Part shown: positions 7,079 through 14,824 of the stretch, piece after piece
Position numbering within the stretch: position 1 is the first letter of the stretch
How the letters are laid out: every line of letters starts with the position of its first letter
Assembly (NCBI GenBank): GCA_002469915.1
Contig: DKOG01000225.1
Span: 1 to 21,657 of the forward strand
Source of the DNA: Bacteroidetes bacterium UBA7368
GTDB lineage: Bacteria; Bacteroidota; Rhodothermia; Rhodothermales; UBA10348
DNA length: 21,657 nucleotides
Direction of reading: 5' to 3'
Translations under genes and position numbers: made by a program
The notes under the pieces: model-generated
What the model was told of the DNA's origin: nothing
Seen by the model: the letters and a program-made list of their open reading frames with translations, nothing else
The model's database searches: none

Positions 7079-7834
7079 ATGATCCGCACTTCACTTACGC
7101 TCATTAACTGGCGCGTCGGCCTTCTGCTTTCTTTCATTGCAGGGTCTCTCTTCTGGCTTTTCACCTTAGATCCAATACCTCAAAACCCTGCCTACCACGC
7201 GTTTGCAGATTCTGGTTCATGGTTTGGCATACCCAATACTTGGAATGTGATCTCAAATGTGCCGTTCCTTATCGCCGGCTTTTGGGGCGTGCACATGGTG
7301 CTTTCCTTGAAGGATCAGCGTTCGTACACAGGCTGGCTCGTGCTTTTTGTCGGTATCTGTTTTGTGTCCTTTGGCTCGGCTTATTATCACTGGAATCCCA
7401 GTAATGACTCCCTAGTGTGGGACCGCTTGCCGATGACGGTAGGCTTTATGGGACTATTCGTTGCCCTGACTGGTGAATATGTAGGTCAAAAATGGATTCG
7501 GATTCTTCTAGTGCCCGCGATTGTGATCGGAGCCAGCTCCGTTCTTGTTTGGCATCTCACCGACGACTTAAGGTTTTATGCGTGGGTACAGGGTATGCCG
7601 CTCGGTGTCGTTGCCATTTACCTGCTCGTATTCAAGTCAGCCTATTCACATACTTGGACGCTAGCCATTGCGCTGAGCGCCTACATCCTAGCAAAAGTGG
7701 TTGAGTCCTACGACGTAGAGGTCTTTGATATGATTGCTCTAAGTGGACATAGCCTCAAACATCTCTTGGCAGCTACCGGTTGTTTCCTACTCGTCAGTTA
7801 CATCCAGCATCGCGGACCCCGCCAAAACGCCTAA
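7079..7834 (+). CDS. CREST-superfamily (alkaline ceramidase-like) membrane hydrolase
   Basis: The 251-residue protein has about seven predicted membrane helices and the residue set of the CREST superfamily (alkaline ceramidase, PAQR, Per1). Ser100 and His104 lie in FGSAYYH (98-104), Asp115 in VWDRLPM (113-119), and His224 and His228 in SGHSLKH (222-228). These are the expected zinc ligands and catalytic residues. An N-terminal conserved block FADSGSWFGIPNTWNVISN (42-60) is shared with bacterial ceramidase-domain proteins. The likely role is amide or ester hydrolysis of a lipid in the membrane; Bacteroidota can make sphingolipids, but the substrate here is unproven. It is coupled to the upstream cupin gene (3-nt gap) and is followed 21 nt later by a secreted VOC-protein gene. 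Confidence 0.8.
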   Translation: MIRTSLTLINWRVGLLLSFIAGSLFWLFTLDPIPQNPAYHAFADSGSWFGIPNTWNVISNVPFLIAGFWGVHMVLSLKDQRSYTGWLVLFVGICFVSFGSAYYHWNPSNDSLVWDRLPMTVGFMGLFVALTGEYVGQKWIRILLVPAIVIGASSVLVWHLTDDLRFYAWVQGMPLGVVAIYLLVFKSAYSHTWTLAIALSAYILAKVVESYDVEVFDMIALSGHSLKHLLAATGCFLLVSYIQHRGPRQNA

Positions 7835-7855
7835 TCATCTCAAATCAGGCCCCTA

Positions 7856-8344
7856 ATGCGCATTTACCTTCCCTTTTTGGTTCTCGCAATCGTATCCGCT
7901 ACGGCTGCCTTAGGACAAAAACCCGACCCTTACCGGCAAAATATGGAGCTGGATGGTCCGAGTTTTGTGGCGGTGACCGTGCAGAATGTGGACAAAGCTG
8001 CCCAGTGGTACAGCACTATCCTAAAGCTCGATTTGGCCAGCAGCGTGGATGCTGATGATGATCGATACCGCATCCGTATCCTCAGTGGTAATGGGATGAC
8101 GGTAGAGCTTATTGAGCAGGCTGATGCTACTCAGCCGCCCGCGACTAGGCAGTATGGTTTATTCAAGTTTGGATTCTACGTCAAGGATATAGGTGGCTTT
8201 TTCAACTACCTAAAAACTTGGCAAGTAGATACCGATGACACCGTCTTTTACGATGAGGCTTTAGATGCCAAATCCTTCGGTTTTATAGACCTTTATGGCA
8301 ATCGTTTGCAGGTCTTTCAGCGATGCGACACTTTTGACTGTTAG
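7856..8344 (+). CDS. Secreted glyoxalase/VOC-fold protein
   Basis: The protein has 162 residues. Residues 1-20 form a signal peptide (MRIYLPFLVLAIVSATAALG), which is unusual for a VOC protein, most of which are cytoplasmic. The rest is a single VOC module pair: FVAVTVQNVDKAAQWYSTILKL (from residue 37), a central VELIEQ strand, GLFKFGFYVKDIGGFFNYL, and IDLYGNRLQVFQ near the end. The metal-ligand positions normally held by His/Gln and Glu in glyoxalase I or dioxygenases are Val, Phe and Gln in the corresponding strands, with only the central Glu kept. It may therefore be non-catalytic or use another mechanism. It is the last gene of the 6286-8344 run and ends 26 nt before a convergent gene. Confidence 0.75.
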   Translation: MRIYLPFLVLAIVSATAALGQKPDPYRQNMELDGPSFVAVTVQNVDKAAQWYSTILKLDLASSVDADDDRYRIRILSGNGMTVELIEQADATQPPATRQYGLFKFGFYVKDIGGFFNYLKTWQVDTDDTVFYDEALDAKSFGFIDLYGNRLQVFQRCDTFDC

Positions 8345-8370
8345 TCGAGATCAGGCCTGAATGAACCGTT

Positions 8371-9660
8371 TTATTCCGTTTTAGCCTTCCCAAATTCAGG
8401 ATCGATATCTACCAAAGAGGCGACTAAAAAGCCAGGTATAGTGGCCAGTAATATCCAGATGAAAAAGTTCTGGTACCCCAGCATTTCCTGTAACCAGCCA
8501 CTGATCATTCCTGGAATCATCATCCCAAGAGCCATAAATCCGGTGCATATTGCGAAATGGGCTGTTTTATGAGGTCCCTCGGCTGCATAAATCATGAATA
8601 ACATGAATGCCGTAAAACCGAACCCATATCCAAATTGCTCAACAGCCACTGCGATGTTCACGATCAGCGAGCTCTCTGGCAGAAACGTGGACAGTAACAG
8701 ATAAACGACGTTTGGCAGGTTGATAGCAGCAACCATGGGCCAGAGCCAAAACTTGAGTCCTTGTTTGGCCGCAAGAAACCCTCCCAATAATCCTCCCAGC
8801 GTAAGCGAGATGATCCCGACGGTGCCATACACAAATCCAACTTCAGTCGTGGAAAGCCCGAGGCCTCCTACTGCAGCTTCATCCAGCAGGAAGGGCGAGG
8901 CCATTTTGACTAATTGGGCTTCCGAAAAGCGGTAGAATAGGATGAAAAGGATGATCGTAGTGACACCCTTTTTCTGAAAGAAGGTCGAAAACGTCTTTAG
9001 GAATTCAGAAAATAAGTTCGATGCGCTGGCTTCTGCTGTTGGTACATCTGTTGCCGGGCGCGGCAGCACAAATCGATGATAGACCATGAACAGCAAAAAC
9101 AATGCTGCCGCAATTCCCATCGTCATAGCCCATGCCATAGGAATATCGCCCGTCGAGGTCTCAAGCTGACCCGCAACCATAACGAGTAAACCCTGCCCCG
9201 CAATCATGGCAAAGCGATAAAATGTACTCCGAATGCCCACGAACCACGCCTGGTTGGAGTCATCCACGGCCAGCATATAAAATCCATCTGCCGCGATGTC
9301 GTGCGTGGCACTACTGAACGCGATGAGCCAGAAGAAAACGAGGGACCACTGAAAAAAATCAGGGCCTGGTAAGGTTAACGCCACGGACGCCATCGCGGCG
9401 CCTATCACGAGCTGCATAGTCACAATCCAGAAACGTTTCGTTTTCAGGATGTCCACAAAAGGACTCCACAGCGGCTTAATTACCCAAGGCAAATACAACC
9501 AACTGGTATAGAGCGCGATATCCGTATTGGAGATTCCCAGACGCTTGTACATAATGACCGAGAGCGTCATAACGATTACGTAAGGAATTCCCTCTGCGAA
9601 ATAGAGACTTGGAATCCATCGCCAGGCTCTGCGCCGTTCTGTAAGTGTATCGTGGCTCAT
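8371..9660 (-). CDS. AmpG-like MFS permease (probable muropeptide or sugar uptake)
   Basis: The 429 residues form about 12 membrane helices of the major facilitator superfamily. Conserved segments resemble AmpG/PAT-type permeases: SLYFAEGIPYVI (18-29), the loop IKPLWSPFVD (61-70), close to the KFLWSPLMD of AmpG, and the HDIAADGF stretch (120-127), close to the QDI-x-D-A of AmpG. AmpG brings anhydromuropeptides from the periplasm into the cytoplasm for recycling. It is the last gene of a four-gene minus-strand unit, starting 10 nt after the amidase stop, and the neighbours (amidase, GHL10 glycosidase) fit that role. I leave the symbol empty because the exact substrate, muropeptide or MurNAc/GlcNAc-type sugar, cannot be told. 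Confidence 0.85.
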   Translation of the reverse strand: MSHDTLTERRRAWRWIPSLYFAEGIPYVIVMTLSVIMYKRLGISNTDIALYTSWLYLPWVIKPLWSPFVDILKTKRFWIVTMQLVIGAAMASVALTLPGPDFFQWSLVFFWLIAFSSATHDIAADGFYMLAVDDSNQAWFVGIRSTFYRFAMIAGQGLLVMVAGQLETSTGDIPMAWAMTMGIAAALFLLFMVYHRFVLPRPATDVPTAEASASNLFSEFLKTFSTFFQKKGVTTIILFILFYRFSEAQLVKMASPFLLDEAAVGGLGLSTTEVGFVYGTVGIISLTLGGLLGGFLAAKQGLKFWLWPMVAAINLPNVVYLLLSTFLPESSLIVNIAVAVEQFGYGFGFTAFMLFMIYAAEGPHKTAHFAICTGFMALGMMIPGMISGWLQEMLGYQNFFIWILLATIPGFLVASLVDIDPEFGKAKTE

Positions 9661-9670
9661 AGGTCAGGTA

Positions 9671-12600
9671 TTAGTTATTGCTGAGGTAGTTCAGCATGGA
9701 TTGCATAAGCTCAATTCGGACCGAACGACCACCAATGACGGTTTCAAAAGGAAAACCAGCCACAACAACGCCGCTGGTACCTGAGCGACCAATCATCGCA
9801 CTCATGTTGTTGTCCCCATAACGCAGGAGGATCTGCGCACCCTCGGCTGGTTCCAAGGCATCTGGGCTCTCAACCCGATATATATCTGCCGTAGGATCGG
9901 TGTTAAACCAGATTTCACCCAGGTTTTCAAACGCCCCAATACCATAGGTGTGACCCACCTCAACAGCATGATCCGTCCGCCAGGTAAAGGACAGACGGTC
10001 CTCTGCGAAGTCCTTCGCTTCCTCGGAGGCACCGGGCCCAGCCAAGTCGGAAGCCACGTGAGCGCCCGTGACGATTACGGCACCGCTATAGTCTATGAGC
10101 ATCTTTTGCATCTCTGGAGAGAGCGCCTGAAAATCCGTTAACATTCCCGGTCCAGTGGTCGTTTTTTCTTCCCCTAAGATCAAATCAACAAACGGATAAG
10201 CCTCTAATCGAACCAGGCCTTCTTCGATCGCTTCATCAGACGATGTCGCAAATGAATAGCCACTAGCAAGAATGGCATCTCCATGGATAGCCGGATAGTT
10301 GAACGTATTACCGGTTAGAACTTGCGTTTCTTGGGTAGAATAACTGGCACCATGTCCCGGCGCGTCGTCGTCCAGCCACGGAGATTGCGAGTCAAAATCA
10401 TATTGCCGACCCACGTAGGACAGATCCATTCCATCGGCCACTCCTTCGTCCTCAAAGTCCGCAAAACCCCTAAAAGAGCCATATTCGAGGACGGCTGGAG
10501 CCGAAATCCGATCAAAACCAGCAATTACCATGACCGTTGGCCCCTCCTGAGCGCCAAATGGTTGGCCAGCCGCTACTTCCTCGCTTGGCATACTTTCGCC
10601 GCCAGCATTGACCCCTGCTACGCGAAACCGGTATACCACGCCCGCTTCGATCTCATCTAATACGAAGTGATTTTCTCGGACCCATTGGCCCGGAGCATAG
10701 CTTCCTTCATCACGCGCGACATACACTACATAGGCGTCGGGGGCGGCACTAGATTCTAGCGGATCCATAACAGCTTCCCAGCTCACTTTTAGCTTACCCG
10801 AGTCTATCCATTCCGTACGTAAGTGCGAAACCGGTAGCGGTTGGATGACCGGCTCGTAGCCATGTTGGTCAGCCAAAAAGTAGGCCATGCTTTTATACAC
10901 AGAACGGGCCACATCAAATCGGAAGCGCGGGTCAAGACCAAACTTCATGTCCGCGAAATTCTGATGGGATAGCAGCTCCAACAAAACACCTGGTACGTTG
11001 GGTCGCACCGCTTCGCTGTAATCCCGATCCCAGATAGCGCGCCGATTCCAATTTGGATCATATTTGGCCCGCAAATCATCTACAATAGTCGTTTGCATAA
11101 TGTCCCCTAAATCCCGGTTGGCAACGCGGGATTGTCCATCGGGAAACGTCTTATCACCAACAGCCCCGGTCGATGAATAAATCATCAGGGTACCAATCGT
11201 ACGCTCGTTTTGCGTAATCCCAGCATCGGTATGAAAAGCTAGAGATAGATCTACTGGAACGTTGAGCCCGACTTGATCTCGATTTTTGTTGGGTCCAAAA
11301 GGAGCACCAACGAGATAGTTCACCCATTCAGCGCGACCACGGTAGTCATCGACATAATCATTTAGGTCCTCGGTCACATTATAGACCAACGCGTCAGGCA
11401 TGCCTGCGAATTGCATGTAGTAGCGGGCTCCCTCCGTAAACCGAGGTCGACCGCTGGTCATTCCACCTCTTTCCACAGAGCCCATTCCGCCGCCAAATCG
11501 TACGACGTCAGCAGAAATGATCTTACCCGGATCCGAGCTCACGTTACTAAGCTCAACACGCCCACTTTCGGGCCTGGATCCCTTCATAAAATCAAAGTGA
11601 CCGAGGTACACCCAGGTCCCCCCAGCCATTTGTTGATTTACGCTGATCGTCGTGGCGCCGCCAAGATGATGCACGGTGTAGCGCGCATCCCGCGTGGCCT
11701 CTTCTTCTTTTCCGAAAGCCACATAGACGGCGTACCTGCCCGTAGCCGCAAAGTCAGGATTCCAACTCACCATCGCGCTGGAGACAGTATCCGTCGTGGA
11801 GACGCGATACGTGCCTTCCTCGAACGGGTTCACTGCGCCTAAGGACTCAAAATGCCGATAGCCTGGTTTTTCAGCCTTTTTCCAAGCAAAATCTTTCTCA
11901 CCAATTTCCAAATACCGGTTACTTTCCGCTTTTTCACTATCAAAATCCACGACTACTTCGTGGGTCTGAACGTCACGTTCTCTAGGAATATGGACATATG
12001 CACCCGCGCCCTCTAACATCGGCATCAAATAAGGCACGACAAAAGACATCGGGAATAGGTCCTCGACAGTCTGAAAGAGTCGGGCACGTTGCCATTCCCA
12101 TCTATCCAGTCTGGTTTCATAGTACCAGCCGTGACTAGGCCAAATGGCAATATGGCGGCCCGATAGCTGCGCATCGGCCCGCCAGAGCTTCGATAAATCG
12201 GTAGTAAGGCGCGCCTTTTCGTCCGGTGAGGCAGGCATCCGGCTCACGTCCCGATCGCCGGAGCGATACACGTTGGGAACGAGATCTTTTAAGGGGATGC
12301 CCATCGCGCTCATTTTCAAATCGTAATCTTGAAACGCCTCGCCTAGAGCCCTTCGAACGACTTGCTCAAACTTGTTTATGGTTTCTTCTCGAAAGGCCTG
12401 CTGGCCGAATGCGTCATTGAGTTCAGCATGAATCTGATGCTTAACCTGATCCACCTTCACGGTGTCTGTTTTAGACCCCGGGTCCAACCGAAATCCGCAA
12501 GTCTCTGAACGATCCAGACACCCATTTAAAGCTATTGTAAAACGCTCCTCTGCGATCATTCCGGCTTCTTCTGCAGATAGAGCATCCACGTTCACCAAAC

Positions 12601-12685
12601 GCTGTGGTCCAGAGCATCCTGCCACGAATACGAGCAATCCAATTACAATCCGCTTGTTCATTTGCCGTCGATGTTGATTATGCAT
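9671..12685 (-). CDS. Lipoprotein N-acetylmuramoyl-L-alanine amidase split by a golvesin-like domain, with FN3 and C-terminal domain
   Basis: This 1004-residue protein has a lipoprotein signal with lipobox VAGC (Cys24). An ATG at 12661 is possible, but the first ATG has GAGG 6 nt upstream and directly abuts the previous stop codon. Domains: an N-terminal helical part (30-175); the first half of an Amidase_3-like fold (about 176-235) with likely zinc ligands His185 and Glu208; a golvesin-type beta-sandwich insertion (about 280-402); the second amidase half (about 415-608) with zinc ligand His485 (LAFHTDAG) and catalytic Glu570 (VPGVLLELLSHQN); an FN3 domain (about 612-708); and a C-terminal region of about 290 residues reminiscent of a glutamine-amidotransferase-like fold. 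Such proteins are often mislabelled xanthan lyase. Probable role: cleaving stem peptides from peptidoglycan in the periplasm. Confidence 0.82.
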   Translation of the reverse strand: MHNQHRRQMNKRIVIGLLVFVAGCSGPQRLVNVDALSAEEAGMIAEERFTIALNGCLDRSETCGFRLDPGSKTDTVKVDQVKHQIHAELNDAFGQQAFREETINKFEQVVRRALGEAFQDYDLKMSAMGIPLKDLVPNVYRSGDRDVSRMPASPDEKARLTTDLSKLWRADAQLSGRHIAIWPSHGWYYETRLDRWEWQRARLFQTVEDLFPMSFVVPYLMPMLEGAGAYVHIPRERDVQTHEVVVDFDSEKAESNRYLEIGEKDFAWKKAEKPGYRHFESLGAVNPFEEGTYRVSTTDTVSSAMVSWNPDFAATGRYAVYVAFGKEEEATRDARYTVHHLGGATTISVNQQMAGGTWVYLGHFDFMKGSRPESGRVELSNVSSDPGKIISADVVRFGGGMGSVERGGMTSGRPRFTEGARYYMQFAGMPDALVYNVTEDLNDYVDDYRGRAEWVNYLVGAPFGPNKNRDQVGLNVPVDLSLAFHTDAGITQNERTIGTLMIYSSTGAVGDKTFPDGQSRVANRDLGDIMQTTIVDDLRAKYDPNWNRRAIWDRDYSEAVRPNVPGVLLELLSHQNFADMKFGLDPRFRFDVARSVYKSMAYFLADQHGYEPVIQPLPVSHLRTEWIDSGKLKVSWEAVMDPLESSAAPDAYVVYVARDEGSYAPGQWVRENHFVLDEIEAGVVYRFRVAGVNAGGESMPSEEVAAGQPFGAQEGPTVMVIAGFDRISAPAVLEYGSFRGFADFEDEGVADGMDLSYVGRQYDFDSQSPWLDDDAPGHGASYSTQETQVLTGNTFNYPAIHGDAILASGYSFATSSDEAIEEGLVRLEAYPFVDLILGEEKTTTGPGMLTDFQALSPEMQKMLIDYSGAVIVTGAHVASDLAGPGASEEAKDFAEDRLSFTWRTDHAVEVGHTYGIGAFENLGEIWFNTDPTADIYRVESPDALEPAEGAQILLRYGDNNMSAMIGRSGTSGVVVAGFPFETVIGGRSVRIELMQSMLNYLSNN

Positions 12686-14239
12686 CTAATTCCTCAAGAG
12701 GCCTACGGGAACGCTGGTAACTCCTAGGCGCCCAACCGTATTAACGACAACACCCAACACGTCATCTTCCACTGCAATAGTCCGGTTCCACCCAGGAAGG
12801 ATACGTGTTTCCCAACCAGCGCTTGTTTTAATTCGGACCGTCCAAGCCCGCACTTCGGTATCATCTCCTGGCTCAATCGACATATAACCCCGGTTTCCGA
12901 GGGAGTGATACTCCAAAAGAGGTTTGTTTGGCGTTGATACGCCCAGCCAATGTGTTGCCGGAACCAGAGCAGGCTCTGCATATAGAGACTTGGCTAAATC
13001 CTTACCCATGCCGTGCTTTGCCGGCATGATGGCCCGCATCGAAAAATGCACATTCCCAGTTGCGCCCGGCACCGAACGCGTATGAGCAACCTGGCGCACC
13101 AACTCATTGTTCTCCCAATGCGAGTTTCCTTCAAGAATAACACGACTAGTGAAAATTCCGGGCCAAATATGACGATTCTGGTCATTCTCACTAATCCACC
13201 AATCAAGCAGATCCGGGTAGGGTTGCCCACTACTTTCCATGGCCCAATAAAGCTGCGGCGTATAATAATCGACCCATCCACGGTTTAGCCATTTTCGGGC
13301 ATCTGCATACAAATTCTCGTGCTGATTAAATCCCGTTACGTTTTCCGGATATCCTGGCTGCCAGATCCCAAAGGGAGATATTCCGAATAGTACCCAGGAT
13401 TTGGTTTCCTTGATTCTGCTGTACACTCGCTGTATAAAATCGTCCACATTACGACGGCGCCAATCTGATCGACTAAGCCCGTCTCCGTACAAATTGTAAA
13501 AGGATGAATCAGGAAAGTCTATCCTGTTTCCTTGGTCATCATTAGCGGGGTAGGGATAAAAATAATCATCCATGTGAACCCCGTCGATATCATACCGCCG
13601 TACGACGTCTAAAATTACATCCAACGAGTGCTGTGCGATATCCGGTGAGCCTGGATCCATCCATTTTTGGGTTCCATACTCGTGTACTGCCTCTGGAAAA
13701 CGGCTCAAGACGTGAGAATCATCAAGTGTACCCGAGGCCGTTGGGTGGGCTGCCCGATACGGGTTGAGCCAAACATGCAGCTCGATGCCCCTGCGATGAG
13801 CTTCTTCAACAGCAAAAGAGAGCGGGTCGTAAAAAGGATCTGGTGCTACCCCCTGCTCACCGCTCAAATAGTAGGACCAAGGTTCTAATTCCGAGCTATA
13901 GAGCGCATCTGCGGTGGGTCGGATTTGAAATACAATCGCATTTAGACCAAGTCGCATTGCACGATCCATCAAAGTCAACATTTCCTGCTGCTGACTAGCT
14001 GAAGACAAGCCTGGTTCGGAAGGCCAATCAATATTGTCGACGGTAGCCACCCAGGCTGCTCGGAATTCGCGAGGTACCTCCGGTGCTTCATTCACCAAGG
14101 CAACCAAGCGCGGTTCATCACTCACTCCCCACCCAGCAGGACGTTCTACCGGGGAATTCATGCCGCCATAGGGCCCTCCCGAAGAAACACATCCTGAGAC
14201 CAGTACGCTTACCCAAACTGCCCAACTTGCCCGAATCAT
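12686..14239 (-). CDS. GHL10 (DigH/YngK-like) lipoprotein glycosidase
   Basis: The 517-residue protein begins with a lipoprotein signal, lipobox LVSGC (Cys17). The GHL10 (PF02638, formerly DUF187) TIM barrel runs from about 56 to 430. Diagnostic stretches are REFRAAWVATVDNIDWPS (57-74), GLNAIVFQIRPTADALY (98-114), the ELHVWLNPYR strand (153-162), DIDGVHMDDYFYPYP (217-231) with probable active-site acids Asp224/Asp225, and FGISPFGIW (285-293). A small beta domain (about 431-517) ends it. E. coli DigH (YddW) of this family cuts peptidoglycan glycan strands that lack stem peptides. The stop TAG directly abuts the amidase ATG, and the start is 3 nt after the GNAT stop, so all are translationally linked. 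It fits as glycan cutter acting after the amidase. Confidence 0.88.
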   Translation of the reverse strand: MIRASWAVWVSVLVSGCVSSGGPYGGMNSPVERPAGWGVSDEPRLVALVNEAPEVPREFRAAWVATVDNIDWPSEPGLSSASQQQEMLTLMDRAMRLGLNAIVFQIRPTADALYSSELEPWSYYLSGEQGVAPDPFYDPLSFAVEEAHRRGIELHVWLNPYRAAHPTASGTLDDSHVLSRFPEAVHEYGTQKWMDPGSPDIAQHSLDVILDVVRRYDIDGVHMDDYFYPYPANDDQGNRIDFPDSSFYNLYGDGLSRSDWRRRNVDDFIQRVYSRIKETKSWVLFGISPFGIWQPGYPENVTGFNQHENLYADARKWLNRGWVDYYTPQLYWAMESSGQPYPDLLDWWISENDQNRHIWPGIFTSRVILEGNSHWENNELVRQVAHTRSVPGATGNVHFSMRAIMPAKHGMGKDLAKSLYAEPALVPATHWLGVSTPNKPLLEYHSLGNRGYMSIEPGDDTEVRAWTVRIKTSAGWETRILPGWNRTIAVEDDVLGVVVNTVGRLGVTSVPVGLLRN

Positions 14240-14242
14240 AAT

Positions 14243-14713
14243 CTACTTCACGTTTATGCTATAGTGATCGAACTCCGTATCTAGGCTCCAGCCCAAATCC
14301 TCATACACTGACTTGGCCGGGGCATTGTCTTTTGCCGTTGCAAGCTCCAGACCAGCAGCTCCCGTACTCTTAGCGAAATCGGTGGCCGCCTCCATAAGAT
14401 GATGCCCGACACCCTTTTTGCGATGTGCCGGGTCAACAAACAAATCGTTTAATAACCAGATCGATCTCATCCGAACGGAGGAAAAAAGGGGATATAGCTG
14501 AGTGAAGCCCATGCCTTGTCCACGTTCGTCCTCTGCAATCAAAATCACGGACTCATCATAGGAAAGTCGCTCGTTTAAAAAGTGCTCGGCGCTTTGTACA
14601 TCTGACGCCTGCTTGTAGAACACCCTGTATCCGTCAAACAAGCGCGTCAACTCAATAAGGTCCTCGATCGAAGCGCGTCGCACCTGAACTCCACTAAATT
14701 CGGTATCTTTCAT
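14243..14713 (-). CDS. GNAT family N-acetyltransferase
   Basis: This is a 156-residue protein from the ATG at 14713. The open frame extends to an ATG at 14806, but that would leave only 18 nt to the divergent gene and adds a 31-residue polar stretch without domain character. The acetyl-CoA motif A is LFVDPAHRKKGVGHHLM (about 91-107), with the R-x2-G-x-G pyrophosphate loop RKKGVG (98-103), followed by the motif B helix and ATAKDNAPAKSVYEDLGW. Length and layout are standard. The substrate is unknown. First gene of the four-gene peptidoglycan unit, 3 nt before the GHL10 gene; it might acetylate a recovered amino sugar or peptide, but this is guilt by association only. Confidence 0.85.
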   Translation of the reverse strand: MKDTEFSGVQVRRASIEDLIELTRLFDGYRVFYKQASDVQSAEHFLNERLSYDESVILIAEDERGQGMGFTQLYPLFSSVRMRSIWLLNDLFVDPAHRKKGVGHHLMEAATDFAKSTGAAGLELATAKDNAPAKSVYEDLGWSLDTEFDHYSINVK

Positions 14714-14726
14714 CTTTCTTTCGTGC

Positions 14727-14786
14727 TGTATCTTCTGCCGTGCTCGTTGGCCCATGCAAACATCACTTTGCTGCGCTGAAGATACA
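14727..14786. repeat. 9-bp inverted repeat between divergent genes, possible operator
   Basis: TGTATCTTC (14727-14735) and GAAGATACA (14778-14786) are exact reverse complements, 42 nt apart, in the gap between the GNAT operon and the PAP2 gene. The core GTATCTT occurs a third time at 14703-14709, inside the GNAT start region. The right arm overlaps the proposed -10 box of the GNAT operon. It could be a two-site operator for divergent control or an RNA hairpin with a 42-nt loop. Confidence 0.4.
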
Positions 14787-14806
14787 CGAATCTGACCCGC
14801 TTTCAC
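14779..14806 (-). promoter_or_regulatory. Possible promoter of the peptidoglycan operon
   Basis: On the minus strand GTGAAA (14801-14806; 4/6 to TTGACA) and TATCTT (14779-14784) are 16 nt apart, the same -10 sequence and spacing as the promoter proposed for the EF-G-like gene at 577-604. Transcription would begin near 14772, about 60 nt before the GNAT ATG. Support is by consensus only. Confidence 0.3.
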
Positions 14807-14824
14807 AGGTTAACCCATGCCAAT

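Noticed and set aside
10322..10660. Plus-strand open frame of 112 codons
   Set aside because: Antisense shadow of the FN3 and C-terminal part of the amidase gene; no domain character.
11411..11842. Plus-strand open frame of 143 codons
   Set aside because: It lies antisense inside the golvesin/amidase gene, whose domains are continuous across it; no start signal or domain of its own.
9671..12685. Xanthan lyase label for the 1004-residue protein
   Set aside because: No polysaccharide-lyase domain is visible; the zinc amidase residues and cell-wall gene neighbours point elsewhere. The name is a carry-over from golvesin-domain annotation.
14714..14806. N-terminal extension of the GNAT protein from an ATG at 14806
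   Set aside because: It would leave 18 nt between divergent starts, has no domain content, and contains the inverted repeat and likely promoter; the ATG at 14713 gives a normal GNAT length.
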